Shown here one piece after another: positions 35,462 through 47,414 of a stretch of DNA of 64,000 bases. The notes under the pieces were generated by a model that was given only the letters and a program-made list of their open reading frames with translations, ran no database searches and had not been told where the DNA came from. The stretch comes from Allodiplogaster sudhausi (Eukaryota > Nematoda > Chromadorea > Rhabditida > Diplogasteridae): contig CALZFC010000093.1 in NCBI GenBank assembly GCA_945643635.1, positions 1,276,001 to 1,340,000 on the forward strand, in the 5' to 3' direction. Positions within the stretch are counted from its first letter, which is position 1. Each line of letters opens with the position of its first letter. Position numbers and translations under genes: made by a program.

Positions 35462-37212
35462 TCTCTCCCTCTCTCTCTCGCTCTCTCTCTCTCACTTTCC
35501 CCTCTTTCTTTTAAGTATTTTTAACCCCACTTGTCTGTCTATTTTGTAGTTGCGGATTATTGCAGTGATTGCAGCTTATTTATTATGAATATATTATTTT
35601 AATAACAAATTGTTTCTTAGATTCTTCTTTTTGAAGGATCGCGTCCACTTTGCCGGTTGCAAGGAGGTCGTAGTCGGCCCAGCCAGAAATGTGAAGATCA
35701 CTGCCAGACTCGCCTCGAGTGCACACAAATTACTGTTAGTTCTGACATTTCTTTTTTTTTTATCACAGCACATGGTTTATAAATTATGGGTAATTTTCAC
35801 AAATCATATCTGCTTGTTGGCATAACTTACATCTAGAATTGCTATTAAACCTTTTCATCTAGCAAAACTCTTGAAAATGCCTTTGCCTATTTTTAGTGTA
35901 TTTTTTCTTCAATATTTTATATGAGCTATGCACAGGGAAAATGAAACATGAAAACGCTCATATTTTGGTATTTTGTCAATAGAATGCCATCTAGACTGAA
36001 TACTAGATTATTTTTATGGTTGCCCATAACTTATTTCTTCGCTGTCAGGCTGGTTCCGCTTCGGAGGACGCTGATGACTCGGCAACTGCAGCTTGACAAG
36101 AGTGCTCCATTCCTACCTCTGTCCATCTCTCTCTCTCTCCCAATCTGCCTGCCACTCTTTCCTCCTCTGCACTCTTCAAATGGCTGGCAAATTACTTGTT
36201 AGTCCTTTGGTATTACATTAAACTGATCCTTAAAGTATACTCATTGAAGATATTATACATTCACTTTTGAGTTTTTACTGTACTGTGTGCTTGATTACTG
36301 TAGTTAAAACGTAACTTAAGTTCATTTACTTTTATTTGAAGCTAAATAAGAAAAGCAGAATACTAGTTCGATTATCACTTATTCGCTATGAATCTTTCAT
36401 TTCAATTACAATAATTTTTCTTAAGTGAGTTCCCTGATTGATTTTTTGAAGGGTCGCCTTCAGTCTTGCCAAGGAGGTCGTTGTCTGCCCCAGCCAAGGA
36501 ATCTGAACATCTGACCGCCTCGCAAACTTCCGTTAGTCTTCACATTTTGTATAAATAACCTTCCTAGAGTATACTCTAGTGCATTCGATTTTGTGCTACT
36601 TTTACGGAAATGCGTCTAAAACATTCTTATGGTTGCTCTGGTTTTCAGAATTAGCCTAACTTTTGTTTGGTCGAAATTCCAGCCAATTTTTTTTGTCTAA
36701 TAAGTTGCCTATTAAGATTATGAGGATTTCAATACAAATTACAAAATGCTAATAGTTTAGCAAGAGTTTCTACTCTTGCTATTAGGTTAATTCTGAAATA
36801 CTTGATTGGGAGTGCACATAACTTATTCCTTGAATGTCAGGCTGGCTCGCTTCCGAAGTCGCTGACCGGACGGCACACGCAGCTGGGCAATAATCATCCT
36901 TCCCTTCCTCTCCCCATCTCTCTCTCTCTCTAGATCTCTTTCTCCCTCTCTCTTTCTCTCTCGCTATCTCTCTCTCTCTCTCTTTCTGTATCTCTCTCTC
37001 TCTCTCTCCCTCTCTCACTCTCTCTCTATCCTACTATGGATGAAATTCCGTGAGAACTTCATGCAGAAGCAACAGACGCGAGAGAACTCAAACTCAAGCT
37101 GACTCCATCAGCAGAAAGGCGCTCGTCCGCACACCGCACACTCATGCTTACTAATGGTAAGGTATCTCCTAACTTGAACTCACTGTCCAGTGCTCTCTTT
37201 CTCTCACTGTTT

Positions 37213-37248
<36 letters not shown>

Positions 37249-37305
37249 CTCGCTCTCTCTCTCACTCTCTCTCTCTCTCTTCTTCTGCTGCATGCTCTCT
37301 CTCTT

Positions 37306-37346
<41 letters not shown>

Positions 37347-37818
37347 CTTTCTCTCTCTCTCTCGTTCTTTCTCTCTCTCTCTCTTCTTCTGCTGCATGCT
37401 CGCTGGTGCCTGGTACCTCTCTCGTTCTCTTTCTCTCTCCCTATCTACCCTTTCCCTTTATCTTATTTCTACCTCATTCCCTCTTTCCTTACTGCTAGTT
37501 TATCTAATGTGCAGTTATGTAAAGTGTATGGTAGAGAAGCAGAGATAATGAAGAGCTTTTACAGCATTCAAAAATCAAAATCGTTGAAAAATAATTAACC
37601 AACAACGTCCTTCACAGGACAACGTCAAGGGTTCAGAAGGCTATCTGTGAGCAATATATCCGCCCACTTTACTTTTTCAGTGCTGGATGAGAAAAGGCCT
37701 GTCCTGTCAAGAACTGATTGTGAGCTGAGAAGTCGATGACTGAAAGATTGCAGAATGATATACGAGAGGGCGGCGAGGCAGCTTAAAGGGAAGACTTGCA
37801 ATGAGAGAGAGAGAGAGG

Positions 37819-37861
<43 letters not shown>

Positions 37862-38478
37862 AGAAAGATCACTGGACAATGTGTTCAAGTAAGAGAAATA
37901 GTTCCATTAGCGCGTGTAGATAATCACGGTGGAAATCACTCTCTATTGTGGTGAAAAAACGCTAGCTGGCTGAGGGTGTTTCCTATACACTGAGCAAGCA
38001 GTTTCTCTGAGTAAGTGTTCAACATGTAAGCTGCATGTGACAGTGTGGTATGTAGGTTAGCCCCCCCCCCCCCCCCTGTGGTGCGTAAGGATCGAGGGTT
38101 CGAGGCCGACTCTTGAAGGATGCTTTTGCGTGAAAGATTTCACAAAATTTCAGCTTGGAATGCCTTTGGACAACAAAATTATATCGTGCCCGTTAATTTC
38201 TGCTTGTTTCCACTGATCCGCTTCTCTTCTCATGGTCAATCAACTTCTGCTCCTCTCCTCTTCCCAGTCTTCCAACTACATGTTCAGTAGCTGTTGCCTG
38301 TCTTGCTTTCTCTCTCTTTCATACTTTATCTCTATAGCTTTCTTATTTTTCCTTACTTTCCTTTTCAGTCTGTTCAACAACGCTTGTCTAACGATAAGTT
38401 TCATCAACAAAACACAAAGAAAACACGGAAACAAGTGAGACCACATTTCTCATCTTACAATCCATGGACAGCGAGACT

Positions 38479-38531
<53 letters not shown>

Positions 38532-41209
38532 GAGAGAGAGACAGACAGCGAGTGAGAGAGGCAGAGAGAGAGAGAGAGAAGCAGACAGAGAGAGATGGAG
38601 AGAGAGAGATGGAGAGAGAGAGAGAGAAAGAGAGAGAGAGGGAGAGGGAAGAAAGAGCACTGGACAATGAGTTTCAAGTAAGAGGTAATCTTTCCATTAA
38701 CGCGTGTAGATAATCACGGTGGAAATCACGTTCCGTTGTGGAGAACGCTAGCTGGCTCTGAGGGTGTTTCCTATAAAACTGGGCATACAGTTTCTCTGAG
38801 TAAGTGTTCGGCCAGTAATGCAAGTGAACGTGTAGTGTGTAGGTAAGAGCCTCACTGTGGTGCGCGGATCGCGAGAGTTCGGGGCCGCCACTTTTCCGTG
38901 AAAGATTTCACAAAATATCAAATTGGAATGTCTTCAATGACATAATCATGTCGGGCCCAATTCGCCTGCTTCCTCCGCTCCCCCTCCTTCAATTCTTACC
39001 AGTGCTCCTCATCTCCTCATCCCAGTCTTCAAGCTTCATGTTCAGCAGCTCCCTGGTCTCTCCCTCTCTGTTTTGCTTTGTCTCCCTATCACGATTTGTC
39101 TCCAAATCATGCCTTTTCCTTTACTTCTTTCCTTTTCAGTCTGTTCAACACCGCGTGTCTATCCATTAATCATGAAGCTTTATAAATTCATTAATTCACG
39201 AAACACAAAGAAAATACGGAAACAAGATAGACCACAGTTTTCATCCTACAATCAATGGACAGCGAGATAGAGAGAGAGAGAGAGAGAGCGAGAGAGGGAG
39301 AGAGAGCGAGAAAGAGTGAGAGAGAGAGACCGAGAGAGAGAGAGGAGAACTAGGGTGGGAGATGGGGAGAGGAAGGGCAGGAGGGCTGTTGCCGAGCTGC
39401 CGTTGACGTGTGTTCAGCGTCTTCCCAAGCGAAACCAGCCTGACAACCAAGGAATAACTTATGTGCAACAAGAACAATAAACTAATATCAGTCTCTGAGT
39501 GGTATTCTTTTGACAAAATCACTAATGTTAATGTTGTCATTGCATTTTTCCCGTGCGCAAAGGTAACACAAGTTCGTATGCATTCTAATATGATCTTATA
39601 GAAAAAAAAAGTTAAAATAACGCGAAGGACAAAGGTCCCGAAGGGTTTTGTCAGAGAAAAAAGCATTCCTAATAGAAAACATAAAGACTAACGGTAGTCT
39701 GCGAGCAAACTCGATATAAAAATGATAATTTATAGCGAATAAGTTACATCCGCGTTAGTATTCTATCTTTCTTATTTAGGTTGCAATACACGTAAACAAA
39801 GTTATTTATCGCATGAATATGTACCGTAATCCAATCTACCGCACTTCCAGAATACAGTAGTCCGGCAAATAATGAATGGTCATCATTTTCGATGGGTCTG
39901 ATTTATGGAATATTTTAATTTAAAAGTTAAGACTGACAAGCAGTTTGCAAGGGCAAACAGATTGGCCGCGGAGCTCGGTTGCACTTGATTCGACGCAACA
40001 TCGAGGCCGGACCAATCCACGCATCATTTACGCAGCAGCACGGATTTCTGAATACGATGACAAGAAATAAAAAGTCACTCATCAGTGGGATAACATATTT
40101 TAATCATGACATAATATCCTCACCATCAGCTCCACAATTGTTTAACAATTATTTAAAGCGTAGAACACGAATACAAGCTTCATTCGTAATTCAGACTTAA
40201 TTTTCGGAGGCAGTAGGTAAAAAGTAAAATAAATTTCGAGCGAAACTGCATTTCAATATTCCCGGGCATTTAGCATTGCTCCATTAACGAACCATTGCTA
40301 TGGTAGCATCATTTGGAGCGTAACATGAGAAAAACAACAACAATAACTTAAATAGAAAGCAGCTAACGTTTATCAGCACGAATCGTCCTTGAAGACTGCC
40401 GCCGCCCTTTCCAAGCCAAACGGAGTAGAGTGGTAGCCGCCTCGAAGGAATTCGAATTGAGCAAAACATCGTTTAAATAAGCCCCAGCACATAGCATAGC
40501 TCTAGTGATTAATCATGGATATAATAAATATCACTTCAAGCCCAAAAGAGAAAAAAACAACAACAACAATAACTGAAATAGAACGCAGCTAACCGTGATG
40601 AATGCGAATCGTTTCGACAGTCAGCCTCTGCCCTTCCCAATCCACACAGAGCGGAGTAGCAGCGTAGTTGACCAAGCCGCTCTAAGCCTCAATAGAATGG
40701 GAATAAACTACTCTTCGAGTACTCGAAGAATCAAGCATGTTCGTGGCAACAAGATATTAAAATATCACATCAACAGGTTCAGCACTTCCCCGAAGGTGGT
40801 TCCAAACATTCCGGGCGTTACTAGCGTTGTATCAAATAATAATCTTAAGAATTCAGACAAAACCCCAAGAAGAACAACGAAACTATCAAAAACAGAGCTA
40901 ACTTTTTCGAAAATGCTGCTTGGTTCTATGATGCTGAAGTGTCGTTTATTCGGTGTATTTCGGTGTAAAGTGTGGTAGTGAAAACTCAAATTGAGCTTTC
41001 TACTGCATTTACCGCCCGATTTATTTTATGAAATAAAGTTGAAATTTACATTTTAAGACATTGTGTGCTGTGTGTGGAAGAGAATGGGGATTCGAATAGG
41101 GTATAGATCTCTTTATTTGGTGGCCTGTACGCCGAGAACTTTCTTGCGTACCATTTGGAACACTGCGCGCGCTGCGGTACAAATCGGCCTCTTTGGCGGT
41201 ACATCACTG
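35462..41209 (-). repeat. Right arm of the foldback element
   Basis: Inverted copy of 28109-34255, with the same order of modules, the C16 tract, tRNA-like segments at about 38040-38120 and 38825-38890, and the outward frames 39979-40200 and 40595-40978. AATAAA occurs at 41032-41037 reading outward. It lacks the 454-bp block. CT/GA tract lengths differ from the left arm. Confidence 0.8.
40595..40978 (+). other. 127-codon frame in the right arm
   Basis: Mirror copy of 28723-28340, reading outward toward the element end, with two adjacent ATGs at the start. The upstream 200 bp (40300-40460) is a diverged tandem copy of the region just before and within this frame (ACAACAACAATAACTTAAATAG / ACAACAATAACTGAAATAG), and that copy is not open. 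This makes a conserved protein less likely. Confidence 0.35.
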
Positions 41210-42286
41210 TACATGCATACATACATACAATAGTTAATTTTCTACACGTGAGATTTAAAATGAATACAATTCTGAAATGATTGCATAAAATCGTTCAAAC
41301 TTTCTGGATCTACGTTTTACAACGAGACGAAATGATCCAGGCTTAGTTAGAAAAACGACATGTTAATTATCCGCCGGAGACCTCCTTTAAAGATCACGGT
41401 GGAAAGCAGGCAGAGGTGGCGGGAACATGGGAATGAATTGAATTGCTGGTACTTTCTATTATCTGCTTGTTGAAGTGAGCATGTTTTTTTTCTACATAGA
41501 TATATTCAATAGCCTACTTCTTTCTGTAAATCATCGAACTATGAGAGTCGTCTGGCAAGCGCAAATAAACTAATAGAAATTAAATAAACGCTATTAGTAA
41601 TCTTGCTAGTTGCCCGACTGGCCAGGGTTTATTTATCGATTTATCGCCATCAAATAGTTGATGCATTCATAAATATTCAATATTTATGAATGCATTAAAT
41701 ATTCTTCAACTCATTGATGTTTTCAATGTTGTTGGCCCGTTTACAGCATAATATTCACTTGAACAGTCAAAAATTTTGTTTTGAGACTGATGGTAAAGGA
41801 GGTGAAGAGAAGAGACAGAAATCCCTTCTTTTCACCCCTCCTTTTTAATAATTGCCATCTTCCGGCAACGGATTTCCATTTGGGAATGGCATCATGACGT
41901 CTTGATGAATGGTGTAGTGGTTACGATCCAGGCGACGGTCCTAAGTGCGCGAGTTCGAGTCTAGCAGCTGCATGAAAGTAGCTCATCCTTGCTCTGCGAG
42001 CGGTGGCTGTCGTGGGAGCGGAGTACGCTCTGCTCCCGCGACGTTGTCCTGCCACGATGAACAGTGCTGGCCTCTGTGGCATTCTCTTTTCTCTTGCTTC
42101 TTCCCTGTTGTCTCGCTGGTCGCAAGAATATGATTACAAGGAAATAAAAATTTGCGGCTCTCCGATCCATGGAAGATTCTGTGATGGCACGTAAAGGCCT
42201 TTGAGGTGTCTGATGACAGTCAGCCTTCAAACGCGACAGGGCAACAGCACACCAAAGGGGACGAGAGACAAACCGAGGCCTTGCAA
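41210..42286. other. Spacer with small palindrome and tRNA-like element
   Basis: A short perfect palindrome lies at 41660-41696 (AATGCATTCATAAATATT and its complement). At about 41907-41972 the plus strand has TGGTGTAGTGGTTACGA and, 27 bases on, GAGTTCGAGTCTAGCA. These are spaced like tRNA A and B boxes but lack a pairing acceptor stem. The following GC-rich 41995-42060 can fold (GGGAGCGGAGTACGCTCTGCTCCC). This is best read as a tRNA-derived SINE remnant. No protein gene is seen. Confidence 0.5.
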
Positions 42287-42483
42287 CTAACTCCTGCGGA
42301 ATCTAAGAGCAGAACGGAGAACGGCGTAGTATTTGAAGGAGAGAGTGAGGACGATGAGCGGATTGAGGAGGGGCGGCAGGCACAAGAGGAGGTCCGTGCG
42401 TAGCTTCTGCTCCATCTCCAGGAAGACGTACAACTCCATCTCGAAGACGGGCGCGTAGATGCAGAGAGCAGGAAGGACTGACT
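42287..42483 (-). pseudogene. Orphan last exon of the Str/Srd-like receptor family, copy E
   Basis: After a CACTCCAG acceptor the frame reads SVLPALCIYAPVFEMELY, then LRTDLLLCLPPLLNPLIV, and stops after LRFRRS. This is exon 8 of the receptor family of copies A-C. No exon 7 or other receptor exon is found upstream on this strand (42484-44400); instead there is a short palindrome and a long CT tract. It is a solitary relic, separated from copy C by the foldback element. Confidence 0.85.
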
Positions 42484-42614
42484 GGAGTGGATCAATTAAA
42501 TTAGAAAAAATTATTGAGTTTTGGTCATAGCGGGAAATTTAAATTTTGAATCGCAAGAGAGAAAAAGAATTGATTGTTAGTCAAGGCGGGATGTCGAGTG
42601 ACATCCCGCCTTGA

Positions 42615-42681
<67 letters not shown>

Positions 42682-44485
42682 GATCTTTCTCTCTTCTTCT
42701 CTCTCTCTCTCTAACTCTCTCTCTCTCTTTCTTCTATCTCTCTTTCTCTGGTCTATTTCTCTCTCTCCCTCTCTCTCTCTCGGTGCTTACATCCTCTGCA
42801 AAATAATGCATATATAAGAGAAGCACACGGTAAACTAAGGCTTCGTAGAAATAAAATAAATAAAAATAAAAAAATAATATATTCTTCAAAAATAAATAAG
42901 TAAAATTAAATGTCAAAAAATAAAAGTATTAAAAGCCCTCTCTCATCCTTTCCTCATTAATTGGTCAGCACCCTATACTATAACCACGTTGATCTAAATA
43001 CGCCCGACCTCGGTTGCGAGATTTGGTGACCTTCTTGTGCTTTCTTTTGGGAAGTTGATGGATGAATACTATCTTTTAGAATATTTACAAGCAATTGCAA
43101 AGCGTTGAGTGTCCTCGGCACTCTACGGGCCTTGGGGCTTTCGCCCCAATGCCCGTAGAGTGCCGAGGACACTCTAACGGCCATTTCTCATTTTATGGGT
43201 AAAACGATTTGGCTCTTCGTCAGGCTTTGGTAAAAGTTTTCTCTGGCATATTCAATTGGTTGTACTATACCCCTCAATTATTCTCTATTTACGACCGGGC
43301 ATCGAACCAAGACCTCCAGCACAGATAGATGCGCTCACTCACACTACTCTACACTAACCGTGCACTCGGTGCATTTATTTCATCCAGAGATCGAGAACTG
43401 CCTGAGATGCTCCGAAGAAAGTCAACCACCGGTTCAGAGTGGCCCTCACATTACTGATTTTAATAATCTATGTACAAGCATCTTTCAGAAAATACATTAA
43501 TTCTTCTCTGTGCAGATATTAGAGTAAATCAACTAAAACGAAATTCCTTCCTGTCAGCATATTAATTGCGTTCCATATAAAAAATAACTTAACAGAAAAG
43601 CTTTCAAACGGGACATTCTTCTTCCTAAGAATGAAACCTGAGTCGGAAATAGAATTGACGAATAAAGTCTATCATGAGACAGTGAGAGAGGGAGAGAGAG
43701 AGAGAGAGAGTTGGGGAGAGAGAGAGAAGAGAGAAAAGAGAAAGAGAGAGAGAGAGTTGGGGAGAGAGAGAAGAGAGAAAAGAGAACGAGCGAGATGAAT
43801 GGGGTAATGACCAGAATAATCTTGGCAGGCAAGGAGAAAAAGACGATACATATGTATACAACAAATGGGCCAATTAAATCAAAACGTTGCCCTTGCGCGC
43901 AAAAATGATGCCTTTGCCCAAGGGTCACTACAAACGTGTGCATTTATACATCTCTAGTTGAAATGTACATAAGTGAGCATATCTCTTGTGTGAATCTTTG
44001 CCTAGCTAAAGCGATTCCTTCATCTGCATACTTTCACTTATACTAGATTCCTTCTCACCCGAGCGCCCTGTAAAACGACCAAACTCGTGAAATACACAGT
44101 CTCCTCCCGTCTACATGGCCGGACAACTGATAAAATCCAGCACCCTTTCCCGGCAAAAATAATTAGGAATATTTTACATACAGATTATCTCCCGTTCATA
44201 AAATACGAATTCCACAATATTCTGCAACATGTTTCTTGTAAACTGATTTATTGTGTCACTGAAATCGTTCGTTTAAAATACTTTTATCCGTGGTAAATTA
44301 ATAGATAAGTCAGTACAAAAGATACGATATAGAGTAACAGAATTGACAATATGTATCATTAGAAAGCACAATTTAAGAGCATGAAAGATGAGATATGTCG
44401 GAATGGATAGAAACAACTTCCAGAGATCAGTCAGCAGTGATATAGACCCCTTAATCCCTTGGGGGTCCCTTCTCCCCCCCCCTTT
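42484..44485. other. Spacer with two strong hairpins, CT/GA tracts and a tRNA-like element
   Basis: Perfect 16-bp palindrome at 42580-42615 (GTCAAGGCGGGATGTC / GACATCCCGCCTTGAC), (CT)n at 42615-42780, long hairpin at 43107-43174, and GA tracts at 43683-43795. Minus-strand 43355-43290 contains GGTTAGTGTAG and, further on, CTTGGTTCGATGCCCGG, a tRNA-like A/B-box pair. No supported gene was found. Confidence 0.55.
43107..43174. repeat. 68-bp GC-rich hairpin with 24-bp perfect outer stem
   Basis: GAGTGTCCTCGGCACTCTAC at the left is exactly complementary to GTAGAGTGCCGAGGACACTC at the right. The perfect outer stem is 24 bp, and an inner TTGGGGC/GCCCCAA stem continues it to a 4-base loop. It could form a stable RNA hairpin of about 33 bp with one mismatch. 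Unknown function; possibly a MITE, terminator-like structure or small-RNA precursor. Confidence 0.85.
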
Positions 44486-44753
44486 TTACATCAGAATAAT
44501 CTTCTCGTTCTCGACGTGTTCACGTACAGATTCGAATGGAATGCAGTGAATCGTATCGCGGGCCAGTTTGATGATCAACTGAATTCATTCAATTAATTCA
44601 CTCAATTCTTTTGACGATCAGCTGAATTCATTCAAGTCTTTTCCATGACAATGATATTAATATGATAATATGATTACTAATGATATATAATATCATTTAA
44701 TTAGTTCACAATATGAACCTCTCTCACCTTTTTTTGCAAACCAGCAAAGAGTG

Positions 44754-44786
<33 letters not shown>

Positions 44787-45529
44787 TCTCTGCCGCTCTT
44801 TCTCTCTCTCTCTCTCTCATTTCTAACCTCTCCATTCGGGTCCTCTGGATCTGGAATCGCAACGTCCTCCGTTTCATCTGCGACAACCTTAGAGTGACTT
44901 CGTAGATTTATCAATACAATTAGTTGACTGCAATTAGTTGATATCTGTTCGATTCTCTCATCCGTTTTCTCCTCCCTTTCATTATCACCCGTTCTCTATC
45001 TCTTCTCTTCTATTTCTCTCTCTCTCTCTCACACACTCTCTCTCTCTCTCTCTCTCTCTTCTTTTACATTCCCCTATCTCTCTCTTCCATTTCTCTCCCC
45101 TCCCTCTATCTCTCTTCCATTTCTCTCTCTCTCTAACCTGCGCAAAGCATCTCTCATGCGTGAGTCTGTGCTGGGGCCTCGGAATGGTCTGGAGTGATGG
45201 AGGGAGTGCGCCGAGGAGCGACGCGTGCATGAGGCGCGCCTCCGCGTTCAGGAAGGCGATCGTGAAGGTCTCAAAGGGAAATCTTTTTTTTTTTAATTCT
45301 ACCGTAATCTCTGTCTCTCTGTGTTTATATGCAAGAACCTAAACTCTACCGTAATCTCTCCGTCCATGTTTGCACTCAAAGTCTAAGACAAAAGGGAAGC
45401 CCTTCGCAATCAGCTCAGCACAAGTTGTTATGAATTCCACACTGTCGCCATCATATTATTGCGTTCCTGACATTTCTCAAAATTCTTTCCTCTCTCTCTC
45501 TCTCTCCTGACATTTCTCAAAATTCTTTC

Positions 45530-45564
<35 letters not shown>

Positions 45565-47326
45565 TCTATCTCTGTTTAATCCGTTCATGACATCCTGAAA
45601 GAATTGCCTAAAAGACATGTCCTTTAGATTTTGACTCCTTATAATAGACTACGAAAAAAAATTAAGATGTTAAAAATATTTTTTTATTATTTTACATTTT
45701 TTATATCAGAAAATAGAAATAGATAAATGCGCACCTTCTCGTTTTCGCTAAGCAACTCCTTCTCGCCGGCTGCCATGCGAGTGTCGTGCTCCTGAATTAT
45801 AGATTACATTTAAAATAAATAAAAAGAATAACAAAACTAGAGAAACAAATAATAATATCTACGCTGGTAACAATATCATAAACTATTTTACTGCAAATCA
45901 CGATCAATCACTCGGTGGTCTTCACTGAGTAATAATAATGCTAATAACAATCCACAACTAAATAAATAAGTGAATAAACAAATAAATAAGTGAATAAATA
46001 AAAAAAACTAAATAAATATCCGACTAATCACCCCTTCCCCAACCTTCAAGAAGACTCCGGGATGAGTTTCAATCTTGACGAGTCTGATTCTGGCGTAATC
46101 TGCAAGGAGATATTGGACTCGCAGCATCTCGAGCCGGTGAATCGAAGTCGACGCTTTGCCCTGGAAAGTCATCGTCTTTCAAGCTTTATATTCTCTCTCT
46201 CTCTTTCTCTCTCTCTCTCCCTCTCTTTTCTCTAACCCCTCTCTCTGGCCTTCTGTCTTTCTCTTATTCTCTCTCTCTTCATTCCTCTCTATCTTGATTT
46301 CTCCACCTATCTCCCTTTCTCTTTCTTTTCTCCATTCCTAATAGATTTTCTCCCGCTCCTGTTCAAATAGAAGCTCATTTGTGGCAACTCCATTAACACT
46401 TTTTTTCATTTCTGCTCTAATTTTCCCCAAAACTCCCAAAAAAGGGTCTTCTCGTGAACTCAAAAAAGCTTTTTCTACATTATAACTTCTTCTTTTGGCG
46501 AGACAGAAAAGAAGAAGAATACAAAAAAAAACTACCTTATTTCTAGGCGCCGTAGTTGCCTCGTTAATCGAGTCCACTTGCTCCTGTGGAAAGCATATGA
46601 ACTTACTTTCCATCAATCCAATTCTCATGAAACAAAGAAATCGTTTAAATTGGCATTTCATTGAAAAACAGTTTCTTTTTCTTCATTCTATTAGTTATCA
46701 ACATTCCGGAATGAATATTATTTTTCTTAATTAAAAAACTTTCTTGCCTGTAAACAGGCGACAAGATCGAAGCGATGAGGAAGCAGAGTGGGAACGGCGC
46801 GCTCGTTCAGCCAAGCAACGCGCATCTCAGAGAGAACCTCAAGAGTCTTGATGGAGAGAGAGAGAGAGAGGAACGAATTTGAAAGAAAGAGAGAGTTAAA
46901 TAGAGAGAGAGAAGAGAGAGAGAGAACTATAGAAAGAGAGAGAGAGAGGAGTTAAATAGAAAGAGAGAGAAAGAGAAGCTGAAAAGGCACCAGTGGAAAA
47001 TGAATCATCGGGTTTTAAAAACTGCATGTGTGCTTTTTTTTTTTAGTATTACTTGAACCATAATATCTATTAAAAAATTTTTTTAAACCTGGCTGAAAGC
47101 CATTTTCGTTAGTCATTTTTAGTGCCACAGTACCCGAGTGAGTCATTTCTAGTGTTACAGTACCTGAGCCGGAGTGACGTACTCTTCGTCTTCATCGTCG
47201 ACACTCGCGAGCGCAGGGCCGATCCTCTGAGAAGAGTCAGCGGCTTGGCTCGAGGAGAGAGGAGGGGCAGAGTCAATTGCACTCGACGCAGGCGCGGAAC
47301 TCAGCTCGGTCAGGGCTGGAGAATCC

Positions 47327-47414
<88 letters not shown>

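Larger units (their letters stand above)
28109..41209. mobile_element. 13.1-kb giant inverted-repeat (foldback) element, TA-flanked, CAGT ends
   Basis: The termini read CAGTGATGTACCGCCAAAG at 28109 and its complement at 41209, each bordered by TA outside. The arms match outside-in: outer positions pair with coordinate sum 69318, inner ones with about 69740. The shift comes from about 454 bp present at roughly 29600-30056 and missing from the right arm near 39718. The pairing can be followed to about 34255/35460. A 384-bp outer segment differs at three bases between arms. CAGT ends and TA flanks point to Tc1/mariner-type mobilisation; long modular arms are known from Foldback and Galileo elements. 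No transposase was found, so it would be non-autonomous. It lies between receptor copy C and orphan exon E. Foldback reads or a haplotype misjoin are the alternative, but the arm differences, the 1.2-kb unpaired centre and the TA flanks argue against that. Confidence 0.85.

Noticed and set aside
28109..41209. Palindrome as a simple haplotype or read-foldback artefact
   Set aside because: Not excluded, but disfavoured: TA-flanked matching termini, a 454-bp arm indel, differing homopolymer lengths and an unpaired diverged centre are not expected from an artefact.
41907..41972. Functional tRNA gene
   Set aside because: A- and B-box-like motifs are present, but the acceptor and anticodon stems do not pair; treated as a SINE remnant. 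The same applies to 43290-43355 and 54240-54310.
46338..46500. Extra exon of sld-5 (KIRAEMKKSVNGVATNELLF frame)
   Set aside because: No donor or acceptor in matching phase, and the family alignment needs no residues between the exons ending 46536 and starting 46160.
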